Shown here: piece after piece, positions 7,836-18,173 of the stretch
Numbering within the stretch: the first letter of the stretch is position 1
Layout: each line of letters opens with the position of its first letter
Assembly (NCBI RefSeq): GCF_000719095.1
Contig: NZ_JOEH01000002.1
Span: 124,001-188,000, forward strand
DNA length: 64,000 nt
DNA from: Streptacidiphilus jeojiense
GTDB lineage: Bacteria; Actinomycetota; Actinomycetes; Streptomycetales; Streptomycetaceae
Direction: 5' to 3'
Program-made: the position numbers and the translations under genes
The notes under the pieces: generated by a model
Seen by the model: only the letters and a program-made list of their open reading frames with translations
Told to the model about the DNA's origin: nothing
The model's database searches: none

Positions 7836-8765
7836 TTACGAGGTGGGTAGATCGTAGGTGTAGCTCTCCTTGACAATGTCCAGGTGCACCCAGGACTCGC
7901 TGCGGACGACGCCCTCCAGTGCGCGCAGCGCTTCGAGGCCGGCCAGCAGCTCGGTGCGGTTCGGCGCGTCGACGCCGCACACCACGTCGAAGCGGCCGTG
8001 GCCGAGGGCGACGTAGTTGACACCGGGAAGGCCCGCTGCGGCGCGGGCGACCTCGCGCACCCCCGAGTGCACGCCCAACCCCGCCCCCGCGGCCTCGCGG
8101 ACCCCCAGCGCCTCGCTGGTGACCAGCCCGGTCACGTACACCGCCCGCGCCTCCAGCAGGCGCAGCACCCGGGCCCGGGTGGCCGGCTGGGACAGGCCGA
8201 CCCGCTGCGCCAGCAGGGTGAAGCTGGCCCGGCCGTCCTCCTGGAGCAGGGCGAGCAGTTGCCGGTCCACGGCGTCGAGGTCGGCGGCGGTGAGAGCCGA
8301 GGGTCCGACGGTCGGCAGTTCGGGCGAGTACGCGTCCTTGACCAGCTCGGTGCAGCTGAACACCTCGATGCCGCGCACGCCCGGGGCCCGGCGCAGCGCC
8401 GCGAACTCCCGCTCCAGGGCCTCGGGACCCGCGGCGCGCACATCGGCGACCACGCCGCGCGGCCCGGCCGTGCACGAGACGAACCGGACCGCCCGGCGTG
8501 CCGCGGCGACCCTGGCGACGGGGGCGGCGGCGCCCGCGATGTCCAGCGACACATGCGCCAGTGAGGCGACGCCCGCCACCTCGGGCGAGACGATGCCCAC
8601 GATCCGGACCCGGCCGCCCTCCAGCAGCCGCTGCACCCGGGCCCGTACCGCCTCCCTGGACACCCCGGTCCGCTCCGACAGGGCCTGGAAGCTCGCCCTG
8701 CCGTCGCGCTGGAGCTCGCGCACCAGTCCGGCGTCCACACCATCAAGCACAGCGACCCCAACCAT
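7836..8765 (-). CDS. Lrp/AsnC family regulator with two fused copies of the module
   Basis: A 309-residue protein, about twice the usual Lrp length. The first half begins LDGVDAGLVRELQRDGRASF, followed by a helix-turn-helix and the AsnC ligand domain. The second half repeats the pattern from about residue 165 (LDAVDRQLLALLQEDGRASF, LAQRVGLSQPATRARVLRLL), again with a ligand domain ending in SESWVHLDIVKESYTYDLPTS. Lrp proteins are amino-acid-responsive and form octamers from dimers; a tandem fusion would give a built-in pseudo-dimer. It precedes the permease and amidohydrolase on the same strand and probably controls them. Confidence 0.85.
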   Translation of the reverse strand: MVGVAVLDGVDAGLVRELQRDGRASFQALSERTGVSREAVRARVQRLLEGGRVRIVGIVSPEVAGVASLAHVSLDIAGAAAPVARVAAARRAVRFVSCTAGPRGVVADVRAAGPEALEREFAALRRAPGVRGIEVFSCTELVKDAYSPELPTVGPSALTAADLDAVDRQLLALLQEDGRASFTLLAQRVGLSQPATRARVLRLLEARAVYVTGLVTSEALGVREAAGAGLGVHSGVREVARAAAGLPGVNYVALGHGRFDVVCGVDAPNRTELLAGLEALRALEGVVRSESWVHLDIVKESYTYDLPTS

Positions 8766-8837
8766 CCGGTGGACAGCCCGACAACCCGTGACCAGTCAGG
8801 ATCCTAGCCAAGGGGCTGCGGTGGGCCGTCGAACGGC

Positions 8838-8873
8838 GGAGGTCCCCGGGTCGTCGACGACCCGGGGACCTCC
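8838..8873. terminator. terminator of icd
   Basis: A perfect 36-bp palindrome with 18-bp arms (8838-8855 and 8856-8873; the right arm ends GACCCGGGGACCTCC), located 34 bp past the icd stop codon. It also faces the start of the minus-strand Lrp gene and would insulate it from icd read-through. Confidence 0.85.
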
Positions 8874-8906
8874 TGGTGCAACCTGGTGCAGCTACCTCAC
8901 GCGGTG

Positions 8907-11138
<2,232 letters not shown>

Positions 11139-11256
11139 TCACGTCTCCAACGTTTCTCGACATCAAGATATCTCGTTCGCGGGCCTGTGCGACACCACCA
11201 CCCCCGACCGGAGCCCCGCGGCGGGGCGGCAGATGACGGACATGTTGCGCGAAGTA

Positions 11257-11299
11257 TTGACGCGCCCTCTCTGACTGCGTAGACATGTCTGCGCAGTCA
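11257..11299 (+). promoter_or_regulatory. LacI gene promoter with overlapping 28-bp operator
   Basis: TTGACG (11257-11262) and TAGACA (11280-11285) are 17 bp apart and fit a vegetative promoter. A 28-bp near-perfect palindrome spans 11272-11299 (half-site TGACTGCGTAGACA, one mismatched pair) and covers the -10 element, so a bound dimer would block RNA polymerase. It lies 47 bp before the LacI start codon, which suggests autorepression. Its centre (ACATGT) is not the central CG usual for LacI operators, so another regulator remains possible. Confidence 0.6.
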
Positions 11300-11345
11300 C
11301 ATCGCGACGCACTACGATCGAGCAGCCGCCCAACGAGGAGACGCC

Positions 11346-12404
11346 ATGACCCAGTCGGTGCCACGGAGCGAGCGGGCGTCCACGCCCCGGAGCGTGGACG
11401 TGGCCCGGCTCGCGGGCGTCTCGCAGAAGACGGTGTCCCGGGTCTTCAACGACGAGCCGTACGTCTCCGCCGACGTCCGACGGCGCGTCATGGCGGCCGC
11501 CGACGAGCTCGGCTACCGGCTGAACAGCGCGGCCCGGGCGCTGGCCTCCGGGCGGACCCGCTCGGTCGGCGTGGTGACCCTGGGGACGGCGCTGTACGGG
11601 CCGGCCTCGCTGCTCATGGGCATCGAGCGGGCGGTCCGGGACGCCGGCTACGCGCTGCGGGTGGTCAACACCCTGGAAGGGGACCCCGCCGGGGTCACCG
11701 GCGCGGTGGAGTCCCTGCTGGACCAGGGCGTGGACGGCATCGTCATCTCCGAGCCGATCGACGAGGGCGCGGTCGCGGTCCAGGTCGACGTACCGGTGAT
11801 CGTCCTCGGTGCCTCGCCGTCCTTCGTCGCCCCGCGGGCGGTGACCGCGGGGGTCGGCGCCGACCTGCTGGCGCGGGTGGCCACCGAGCACCTGCTGGAC
11901 CTGGGGCACGAGACCGTGCACCATCTCGCCGGACCGCAGCGCTGGTTCGCCGCCAGGGACCGTCTGGACGGCTGGCGGGCGGCGCTGGCGGCTCGCGGCA
12001 GGCGCGAGCCGGCCGTCGTCGAGGGCGACTGGTCCGCCGCCTCCGGTTATGCGGCGGGTCGTCAACTCGCCGCCGACCCCGGGGTGACCGCGGTGTTCGC
12101 CGCCAACGACGACATGGCGATCGGCTTGATCCGGGCCCTGGCGGAGGCCGGCCGGGGGGTGCCCGAGGAGGTCAGCGTGGTCGGTTTCGACGACATCCCG
12201 GTCGCCGCCTTCGTCACTCCGCCGCTCACGACGGTGCGTCAGCCCTTCGACGCGGTGGCGCAGGAGGGTCTCCGGCTCCTGGTCCACGCCATCGAGAAAC
12301 CCGAGCAGGACCTCCCGCCGGCGAACGACCCACCGGTCGAACTCGTCGTCCGCGCCTCCACGGCGCAGCCGCGCAGCCGGACGATCCCGGGGCGCGACCG
12401 GTAA
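11346..12404 (+). CDS. LacI family regulator of the GH42/GH93-like sugar locus
   Basis: A 352-residue protein. The helix-turn-helix is at residues about 17-60 (VDVARLAGVSQKTVSRVFND, then the hinge LNSAARALASGRTRSVGVV), followed by a periplasmic-binding-protein-like sensor domain with AVFAANDDMAIGLIRALAEA and VVGFDDIPVAAFVTPPLTTV. GAGGAG precedes ATG 11346 at good distance. The genes downstream on the same strand form a sugar ABC importer with beta-galactosidase and a secreted glycosidase, so the inducer is probably a galactose- or arabinose-containing oligosaccharide. A palindrome over its own promoter suggests autoregulation. Confidence 0.9.
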   Translation: MTQSVPRSERASTPRSVDVARLAGVSQKTVSRVFNDEPYVSADVRRRVMAAADELGYRLNSAARALASGRTRSVGVVTLGTALYGPASLLMGIERAVRDAGYALRVVNTLEGDPAGVTGAVESLLDQGVDGIVISEPIDEGAVAVQVDVPVIVLGASPSFVAPRAVTAGVGADLLARVATEHLLDLGHETVHHLAGPQRWFAARDRLDGWRAALAARGRREPAVVEGDWSAASGYAAGRQLAADPGVTAVFAANDDMAIGLIRALAEAGRGVPEEVSVVGFDDIPVAAFVTPPLTTVRQPFDAVAQEGLRLLVHAIEKPEQDLPPANDPPVELVVRASTAQPRSRTIPGRDR

Positions 12405-12559
12405 CAGGCGGCGGGCCCTCCGCCCGCCCTCCCTTCTCCACCTCCGCAGCTGTCACCACCGCCCCACCTCACACCACCCCACCCCGGCCGTCGGTGTTCC
12501 CTCCCGACCGCCCTCATTTGACGTTCCCTCAACCCTTCATGCAGACAACGGAGTTCGCC

Positions 12560-13954
12560 ATGCCCAGAATCACCCCCGGCTCCAACCAGCTGAACCGGAG
12601 AAACTTCCTGGCCATCGCCGGTGCGGCGTCCATAGGCGCGGCGCTGGCCGCCTGCGGCAGCAGCGGCAGCGGTAGCGGCAAGACCGGATCGGCCGCCGCG
12701 GCCCAGCCGGTGAGCCAGGCCGACATCGACAAGGCCATGTCGACGCCCACCACGATCACCTTCTGGAGCTGGGTCCCCGACATCAGCCAGGAGGTCGCGC
12801 TGTTCCAGAAGAAGTACCCGGCCATCAAGGTCAACGTGGTCAACGCCGGTCAGGGCGCGGCGCAGTACACCAAGCTGCGCACCGCGCTGCAGGCCGGCAC
12901 CGGCGCCCCGGACGCGGTCCAGATCGAGTACCAGTACATCCCGACCTTCACGATCACGGACAGCCTGCTGGACCTGCGGCCCTACGGCGCCTCCGCGCTG
13001 CGCAGCAAGTTCGTCGACTGGACCTGGGGCCAGGTCAGCGGCGGCAACGGCGAGGTCTGGGCGATCCCGCAGGACACCGGCCCGATGGGGATGCTCTACC
13101 GGCAGGACATCTTCGACAAGCACGGCATCGCGGTGCCCAAGACCTGGGACGAGTTCGCGGCCGCCGCACGCAAGCTGCACGCGGCCGACCCGAGCGTCTA
13201 CCTGACCAACATGTCGGCGAACGAGCCCGCCGCCTGGCACGGGCTGATGTGGCAGGCGGGCGCCAAGCCGTACGCGACCTCGGGCAAGAGCACCGTCACC
13301 GTCAACCTGGACGACGCGGTCTCGCAGAAGGTGGGGGCGTACTGGGGTGGTCTGGCCAAGGAGGGCGTGGTCAGCTCCGACCCGGACTTCACCGACGCCT
13401 GGTACGCCGGGTTCAACTCGGGCCGGTACGCCACCTGGCTCACCGCGGCCTGGGGCCCGGTCTTCCTCTCCGGTTCGGCCGCGTCCACCACCGGCAAGTG
13501 GCGGGCGGCCCCGCTGCCGCAGTGGGACGCCTCCGCGCCCAGCTCGGGCAACTGGGGCGGCTCGACGACCGCGGTCACCAAGTCGACCAAGAACCCGATC
13601 GCGGCGGCGATGTTCGCGCAGTTCCTCAACAGCGACCCGGACAGCGCCAAGCTCTTCGCGACCAAGCAGTCCTTCTTCCCGGCCACCAAGGCGCTGCTGG
13701 CCGACCCCGGTTTCGCCGGCCAGGCGTCCGCCTTCTACGGCGGGCAGCAGGTCAACCAGGTCTTCGCCGACATCGGCCCCACCGTGGCCACCGCCTTCCA
13801 GTGGCCGCCGTTCCTGGACCAGGTGGTCACCGACTGGACCGAGACGGTCGGGAAGTCGCTCGCGGACAGGACCGACACCGTCGCCGCGCTCGCGCAGTGG
13901 CAGTCGCGGGTCACCAGCTACGCCAAGGGCCAGGGCTTCACCGTCCAGTCCTGA
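12560..13954 (+). CDS. sugar ABC transporter substrate-binding lipoprotein (CUT1)
   Basis: A 464-residue extracellular lipoprotein. The N-terminus has a twin-arginine motif (LNRRNFLAIAG) and a lipobox ending AALAAC with the lipid-anchored Cys at residue 32, indicating Tat export followed by lipidation. The mature part is family-1 solute-binding (ITFWSWVPDISQEVALFQKK, then SLLDLRPYGA). ATG 12560 was preferred over in-frame ATG 12539 because CGGAG at 12549-12553 is correctly spaced. It starts an operon with two permeases and a GH42 enzyme. No ATPase gene accompanies it, consistent with a shared MsiK-type ATPase elsewhere. Confidence 0.9.
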   Translation: MPRITPGSNQLNRRNFLAIAGAASIGAALAACGSSGSGSGKTGSAAAAQPVSQADIDKAMSTPTTITFWSWVPDISQEVALFQKKYPAIKVNVVNAGQGAAQYTKLRTALQAGTGAPDAVQIEYQYIPTFTITDSLLDLRPYGASALRSKFVDWTWGQVSGGNGEVWAIPQDTGPMGMLYRQDIFDKHGIAVPKTWDEFAAAARKLHAADPSVYLTNMSANEPAAWHGLMWQAGAKPYATSGKSTVTVNLDDAVSQKVGAYWGGLAKEGVVSSDPDFTDAWYAGFNSGRYATWLTAAWGPVFLSGSAASTTGKWRAAPLPQWDASAPSSGNWGGSTTAVTKSTKNPIAAAMFAQFLNSDPDSAKLFATKQSFFPATKALLADPGFAGQASAFYGGQQVNQVFADIGPTVATAFQWPPFLDQVVTDWTETVGKSLADRTDTVAALAQWQSRVTSYAKGQGFTVQS

Positions 13955-13960
13955 CGGCCG

Positions 13961-14001
13961 GGGGCCGTGCCCGGCCCGTCCCGCAGGCAGGGCACGGCCC
14001 C
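13961..14001 (+). terminator. intra-operon hairpin after the binding-protein gene
   Basis: GGGGCCGTGCCC (13961-13972) pairs with GGGCACGGCCCC (13990-14001), a 12-bp perfect stem directly after the lipoprotein stop codon. Such hairpins commonly stabilise the upstream message and attenuate the permease genes, giving excess binding protein. Confidence 0.65.
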
Positions 14002-14040
14002 GCTCCCCGGACCGCTCCGAAATCCCAGAAAGGCCCGCTC

Positions 14041-14979
14041 ATGTCTGCCATAACCGCGGCCTCCCGCGAGGCCCCGCGCCGCCCGGTGGAGCGGCGCCGC
14101 CGACTCGGCGGCGTGCGCCCCGGTGCGGCCGGCCCGCTGTTCGTCGCCCCGTTCATGGTGCTCTTCCTGCTGCTGTTCCTCGCCCCGCTCGGGTACGCCG
14201 CCTATCTGAGCCTGTTCCAGCACAAGCTGATCGGCGGGACGACCTTCGTCGGCCTGCAGAACTACGTCACCGCGCTGAAGGACCCGCTGTTCCTCCACGG
14301 GGTCGCCCGGGTCGCGCTGTTCTTCCTGATCCAGGTCCCGGTGATGCTGGTGCTGGCGCTGCTGTTCGCGCTCGCGCTGGACAGCGGGCTGATGCGGTTC
14401 GCGCGGGTGGTGCGGCTGGGCATCTTCGTGCCCTACGCGGTGCCGAGCGTGGTCGCCACCCTGATGTGGGGGTACCTGTACGGGCCGTCCTTCGGGCCGT
14501 TCGCCCAGCTGGGCCGGCACTTCCACGTCCCGGTGCCCAACTTCCTCAGTGACAGCTGGATGCTCGCCAGCCTCGCCAACGTCGTGACCTGGGAGTTCGT
14601 CGGGTACAACATGATCATCCTGTATGCCGCGCTGCGGACCATCCCCGGCGAGCTCTACGAGGCGGCGGCGGTGGACGGGGCCGGTGCCTGGCGGATCGCC
14701 TGGTCGGTCAAACTGCCGGCGCTGCGGCCCGCGTTGATGCTCACCCTGCTGTTCTCGGTGATCGGCAGCTTCCAACTCTTCAACGAGCCCAAGCTGTTGC
14801 AGACGATCGCCCCCAACGTCATCGACAGCGCCTACACCGCCAACCTCTACGGCTACTCGCTGGCCTTCACCAGCCAGCAGGTCAACTACGCCGCCACGGT
14901 GTCCTTCCTGCTGGGCCTGGTGATCGTGATCGTCTCCTACACCGTCCTCATCACCGCGAACCGCAGGAGGGCCTCGTGA
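14041..14979 (+). CDS. sugar ABC transporter permease (MalF type)
   Basis: A 312-residue membrane protein with six hydrophobic segments. The CUT1 permease signature for coupling to the ATPase (EAA loop) is visible as ELYEAAAVDGAGAWRIAWSV, with the start of the following helix at LPALRPALMLTLLF. The N-terminal PLFVAPFMVLFLLLFLAPLG region is typical of the MalF-like partner. The stop overlaps the start of the next permease by four bases (GTGA at 14976-14979), so the pair is translationally coupled. Confidence 0.9.
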   Translation: MSAITAASREAPRRPVERRRRLGGVRPGAAGPLFVAPFMVLFLLLFLAPLGYAAYLSLFQHKLIGGTTFVGLQNYVTALKDPLFLHGVARVALFFLIQVPVMLVLALLFALALDSGLMRFARVVRLGIFVPYAVPSVVATLMWGYLYGPSFGPFAQLGRHFHVPVPNFLSDSWMLASLANVVTWEFVGYNMIILYAALRTIPGELYEAAAVDGAGAWRIAWSVKLPALRPALMLTLLFSVIGSFQLFNEPKLLQTIAPNVIDSAYTANLYGYSLAFTSQQVNYAATVSFLLGLVIVIVSYTVLITANRRRAS

Positions 14980-15902
14980 CCACCACGACCGCCCCGGACC
15001 GGGCACCCGCCCGCACCGTGCCCGGCGTCCGCAGCCGGCGCAGGACGCAGGCGCACCGGCGCAGCACCCCGCTGACGATCGCCATGCTGGCGGCCCTGGC
15101 CTACTTCCTGCTGCCGCTGTTCTGGCTGGTGATCGCCTCGACCAAGAGCACCCAGGACCTGTTCAACAGCTTCGGACTGTGGTTCTCGCACGCCCCGCAG
15201 CTGTGGACCAACGTGCGGCAGACGCTGACCTACGACAACGGCGTCTTCGGGCGCTGGCTGCTCAACACGGTGGTCTACGCCGGGGTCAGCGCGCTGGGGG
15301 CGGCCATGCTGGCCGCCGCGGCCGGCTACGGCTTCGCCAAGTTCCGCTTCCGCGGCCACGGCGCCTCGTTCAACCTGGTGCTCGGCGCCATCATGGTGCC
15401 CACCACCGCGCTGGCCATCCCCACCTATCTGCTGTTCGCCAAGGTGGGCCTGGTCAACACCCCCTGGGCGGTGATCCTGCCGTCGCTGATCAACCCCTTC
15501 GGCCTCTACCTGATGCGCATCTACGCCGAGGACGCCGTCCCGGACAGCGTGATCGAGGCGGCCCGGATCGACGGGGCCGGCGAAGCCAGGATCTTCTTCA
15601 CGCTGGCCCTGCGGCTGCTGGCCCCGGGCCTGGTCACGGTGGTGCTGTTCACCCTGGTCTCGACCTGGAACAACTACTTCCTGCCGCTGATCATGCTCAA
15701 CGACCCGAGCCTCTACCCGGTCACCGTCGGGCTGTCCTCCTGGGCCGCCCAGGCCCAGAACGGCGGGGCCGGCGCCAGCAGCAACATGCTCGCACTGGTG
15801 ACCACCGGGTCGCTGCTCTCGATCATCCCGCTGGTGGTTGCCTTCCTGCTGCTGCAGCGCTACTGGCAGAGCGGTCTGGCCAGCGGCGCCGTCAAGCAGT
15901 GA
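14976..15902 (+). CDS. sugar ABC transporter permease (MalG type)
   Basis: A 308-residue membrane protein starting at GTG 14976 inside the previous stop codon. The EAA loop reads SVIEAARIDGAGEARIFFTL, and the helical LAYFLLPLFWLVIASTKSTQ start is typical of MalG-like subunits. With the preceding permease it forms the channel of the CUT1 importer fed by the lipoprotein at 12560. The next gene, GH42 beta-galactosidase, follows after 52 bp with a strong CGGAGG site, indicating one operon. Confidence 0.9.
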   Translation: MTTTTAPDRAPARTVPGVRSRRRTQAHRRSTPLTIAMLAALAYFLLPLFWLVIASTKSTQDLFNSFGLWFSHAPQLWTNVRQTLTYDNGVFGRWLLNTVVYAGVSALGAAMLAAAAGYGFAKFRFRGHGASFNLVLGAIMVPTTALAIPTYLLFAKVGLVNTPWAVILPSLINPFGLYLMRIYAEDAVPDSVIEAARIDGAGEARIFFTLALRLLAPGLVTVVLFTLVSTWNNYFLPLIMLNDPSLYPVTVGLSSWAAQAQNGGAGASSNMLALVTTGSLLSIIPLVVAFLLLQRYWQSGLASGAVKQ

Positions 15903-15954
15903 CGGCCCATCAGTTCAGGTTTCCCACAGCACACTTCTACCGGAGGTTGCCTTC

Positions 15955-18096
15955 ATGGCGGTCCTGCCCGCCCGCGTCCTCTTCGGCGCCGCTTACTACC
16001 ACGAGTACCAGCCGGCCGACCGGCTCAAGTCCGACCTGGACCTGATGGCCGAGGCGAGGTTCAGCGTCATCCGGGTCGGCGAGTCGGTCTGGTCGACCTG
16101 GGAGCCCGAGAACGGGCGGTTCGACCTGGACTGGCTGCAGCCGGTGCTGGACGGCGCCCACCAGCGCGGGATATCCGTCATCCTCGGCACGCCCACCTAC
16201 GCGGTGCCCCCGTGGCTGGCCCGGCAGTACCCGGAGATCACCGGCGAGCGGGCCACCGGGCAGCGGATCGGCTGGGGGGCGCGCCAGGAGGTCGACTTCA
16301 CCCATCCGGCGTTCCGGTTCCACGCCGAGCGGGTGATCCGCAGGATCATGGAGCGCTACGCACTGCACCCGGCCGTCATCGGGTTCCAGGTGGACAACGA
16401 GCCGGGTCTGGAACTCCTGCACAACCACGGGGTGTTCCAGCGCTTCACCGACCACCTGCGGAACAGCTACGGCGACGTGGAGACGCTCAACCGTGAGTGG
16501 GGCCTGGTCTACTGGTCGCACCGGCTCTCCACCTGGGCCGACCTGTGGACGCCGGACGGCAATTTCCAGCCCCAGTACGACGTCGCCTGGCGTGCGTTCC
16601 AGGCCCGGCAGACCACCGAATTCATCGCCTGGCAGGCCGGCATCGTCCGCGAGTACTCCCGCCCGGAGCAGTTCGTCACCACCTGCATCTCCTACACCCG
16701 GCGGGCGGTGGAGGACGACGAGCTGACCGACAGCCTGGACGTGGCCACCGGCAATCCGTACTACGACATGCAGGACGGACTGCTGCTGCCCGACCCGACG
16801 CCCGAGGACCACGAGCAGGTCTGGAAGACCACCGGGACCTGGGCGCTGTACCAGACGGCCGACTGGATGTTCTCCTCGCGCCAGGCGCCGTTCCTGGTCA
16901 CCGAGACCAACGCGGCGAGCATCGGCTTCCCGTGGGACAACCGTCCGGCCTACGACGGGCAGTGGCGGCAGGCCGCCTGGGCGCTGGTCTCGCGCGGGGC
17001 GCAGATGATCGAGTACTGGCACTGGCAGTCGTTGCACTTCGGCGCCGAGACCTACTGGGGCGGCATCCTTCCGCACAGCGGCCGTCCCGGTCGTACCTAC
17101 GCCGAACTCGCCCGGCTGGGAGCCGAGTTCGAGGCCACCGAGGCACTGGTCGCCGGGATCGAGCCGGACGCCGACATCACCCTGGTGTACTCGACGCCGA
17201 GCAAGTGGCTGATGCAGAAGTACCCGCCGCTGGCGACCGCGGACGGCGAACCCGACCCGGCCTCCTACCACCGCATCGTCGACCCGTTCTACCGGGGCGC
17301 CTTCGAGTCCGGCCGCCAGGTGCGGATCGTCCACGCCCGCCAACTGCACGACCCCAGCGGCGAACGGGCCGGCCTGAGCCCGGAGGAGGCGGTGCGACGC
17401 CACCCCGTCCTGGTCGTGCCCGGCCTCTACCTCGCCGCCGACAGCACCCTCGACTGGTTCGACGCCTACGCCCGGGCCGGCGGCCATCTGGTGCTCGGCC
17501 CGCGCACCGGCTACGCCGACCAGGGGGCCAGGGCGCGCAAGGAGCCCGCCCCCGGGAGGCTGGCGAAGGCCGCGGGCGTGCACTACGAGGAGTTCAGCAA
17601 CCTCCCGAACCCGCTCGACCTGCACCCGGTGCCCGGGAGCCCGCTGGCACTGCCGGACGGGGCCACGGCCACCCGCTGGGCCGACGGCCTGACCGTGGAC
17701 GACGCGGAGGTGCTGGCCGGCTACCGGCACCCGCACTTCGGCCGCTGGCCGGCGGTGACCACCCGGCGCCACGACCGGGGCCGGGTGACCGTGGTGGGCA
17801 CCGTCCCCGGACGCGACCTGGCCCGGGCCCTGTCGGTCTGGCTCGCCCCCGTCGCGGTCAGTGGCTGGCAGGAGCTGCCGGCCTCGGTCACCGCCGGCAC
17901 CGGTACCTCGGCGGACGGACGCCGGGTGCACATCCTGCACAACTGGAGCTGGGAGCCTGCCCGCGCGGTGGCTCCCGTGGAGCTGACCGACGCCCTGGAC
18001 GGCAGCTCCGTCCCCGCCGGAACGGTGCTGGACCTCGGCGCCTGGGACGTGCGGGTGTTCGCCGCCACCGGCGGTGAAGGGCCCGCCCCGGTCTGA
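15955..18096 (+). CDS. GH42 beta-galactosidase
   Basis: A 713-residue cytoplasmic enzyme without a signal peptide. The GH42 pattern is clear: FGAAYYHEYQPADRLKSDLD at the N-terminus, the acid/base Glu149 in GFQVDNEPG, the nucleophile Glu317 in FLVTETNAAS, then the trimerisation domain and a C-terminal beta domain. GH42 enzymes cleave terminal beta-galactosides, and some members act on alpha-L-arabinopyranosides. It follows the sugar permeases and presumably hydrolyses the imported oligosaccharide. CGGAGG at 15941-15946 supports ATG 15955. Confidence 0.92.
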   Translation: MAVLPARVLFGAAYYHEYQPADRLKSDLDLMAEARFSVIRVGESVWSTWEPENGRFDLDWLQPVLDGAHQRGISVILGTPTYAVPPWLARQYPEITGERATGQRIGWGARQEVDFTHPAFRFHAERVIRRIMERYALHPAVIGFQVDNEPGLELLHNHGVFQRFTDHLRNSYGDVETLNREWGLVYWSHRLSTWADLWTPDGNFQPQYDVAWRAFQARQTTEFIAWQAGIVREYSRPEQFVTTCISYTRRAVEDDELTDSLDVATGNPYYDMQDGLLLPDPTPEDHEQVWKTTGTWALYQTADWMFSSRQAPFLVTETNAASIGFPWDNRPAYDGQWRQAAWALVSRGAQMIEYWHWQSLHFGAETYWGGILPHSGRPGRTYAELARLGAEFEATEALVAGIEPDADITLVYSTPSKWLMQKYPPLATADGEPDPASYHRIVDPFYRGAFESGRQVRIVHARQLHDPSGERAGLSPEEAVRRHPVLVVPGLYLAADSTLDWFDAYARAGGHLVLGPRTGYADQGARARKEPAPGRLAKAAGVHYEEFSNLPNPLDLHPVPGSPLALPDGATATRWADGLTVDDAEVLAGYRHPHFGRWPAVTTRRHDRGRVTVVGTVPGRDLARALSVWLAPVAVSGWQELPASVTAGTGTSADGRRVHILHNWSWEPARAVAPVELTDALDGSSVPAGTVLDLGAWDVRVFAATGGEGPAPV

Positions 18097-18112
18097 GCCG
18101 GGCCCACCCCAC

Positions 18113-18153
18113 GGCCGGCCGGGGCGACCACCCTGCAACCGCCCCGGCCGGCC
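18113..18153 (+). terminator. intra-operon hairpin between the GH42 and secreted hydrolase genes
   Basis: GGCCGGCCGGGGCG (18113-18126) pairs with CGCCCCGGCCGGCC (18140-18153), a 14-bp perfect stem. It lies 16 bp after the GH42 stop, so transcription of the secreted enzyme is probably attenuated or separately initiated. Confidence 0.6.
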
Positions 18154-18173
18154 CTGCCTGGAAGGAAGGGAAC

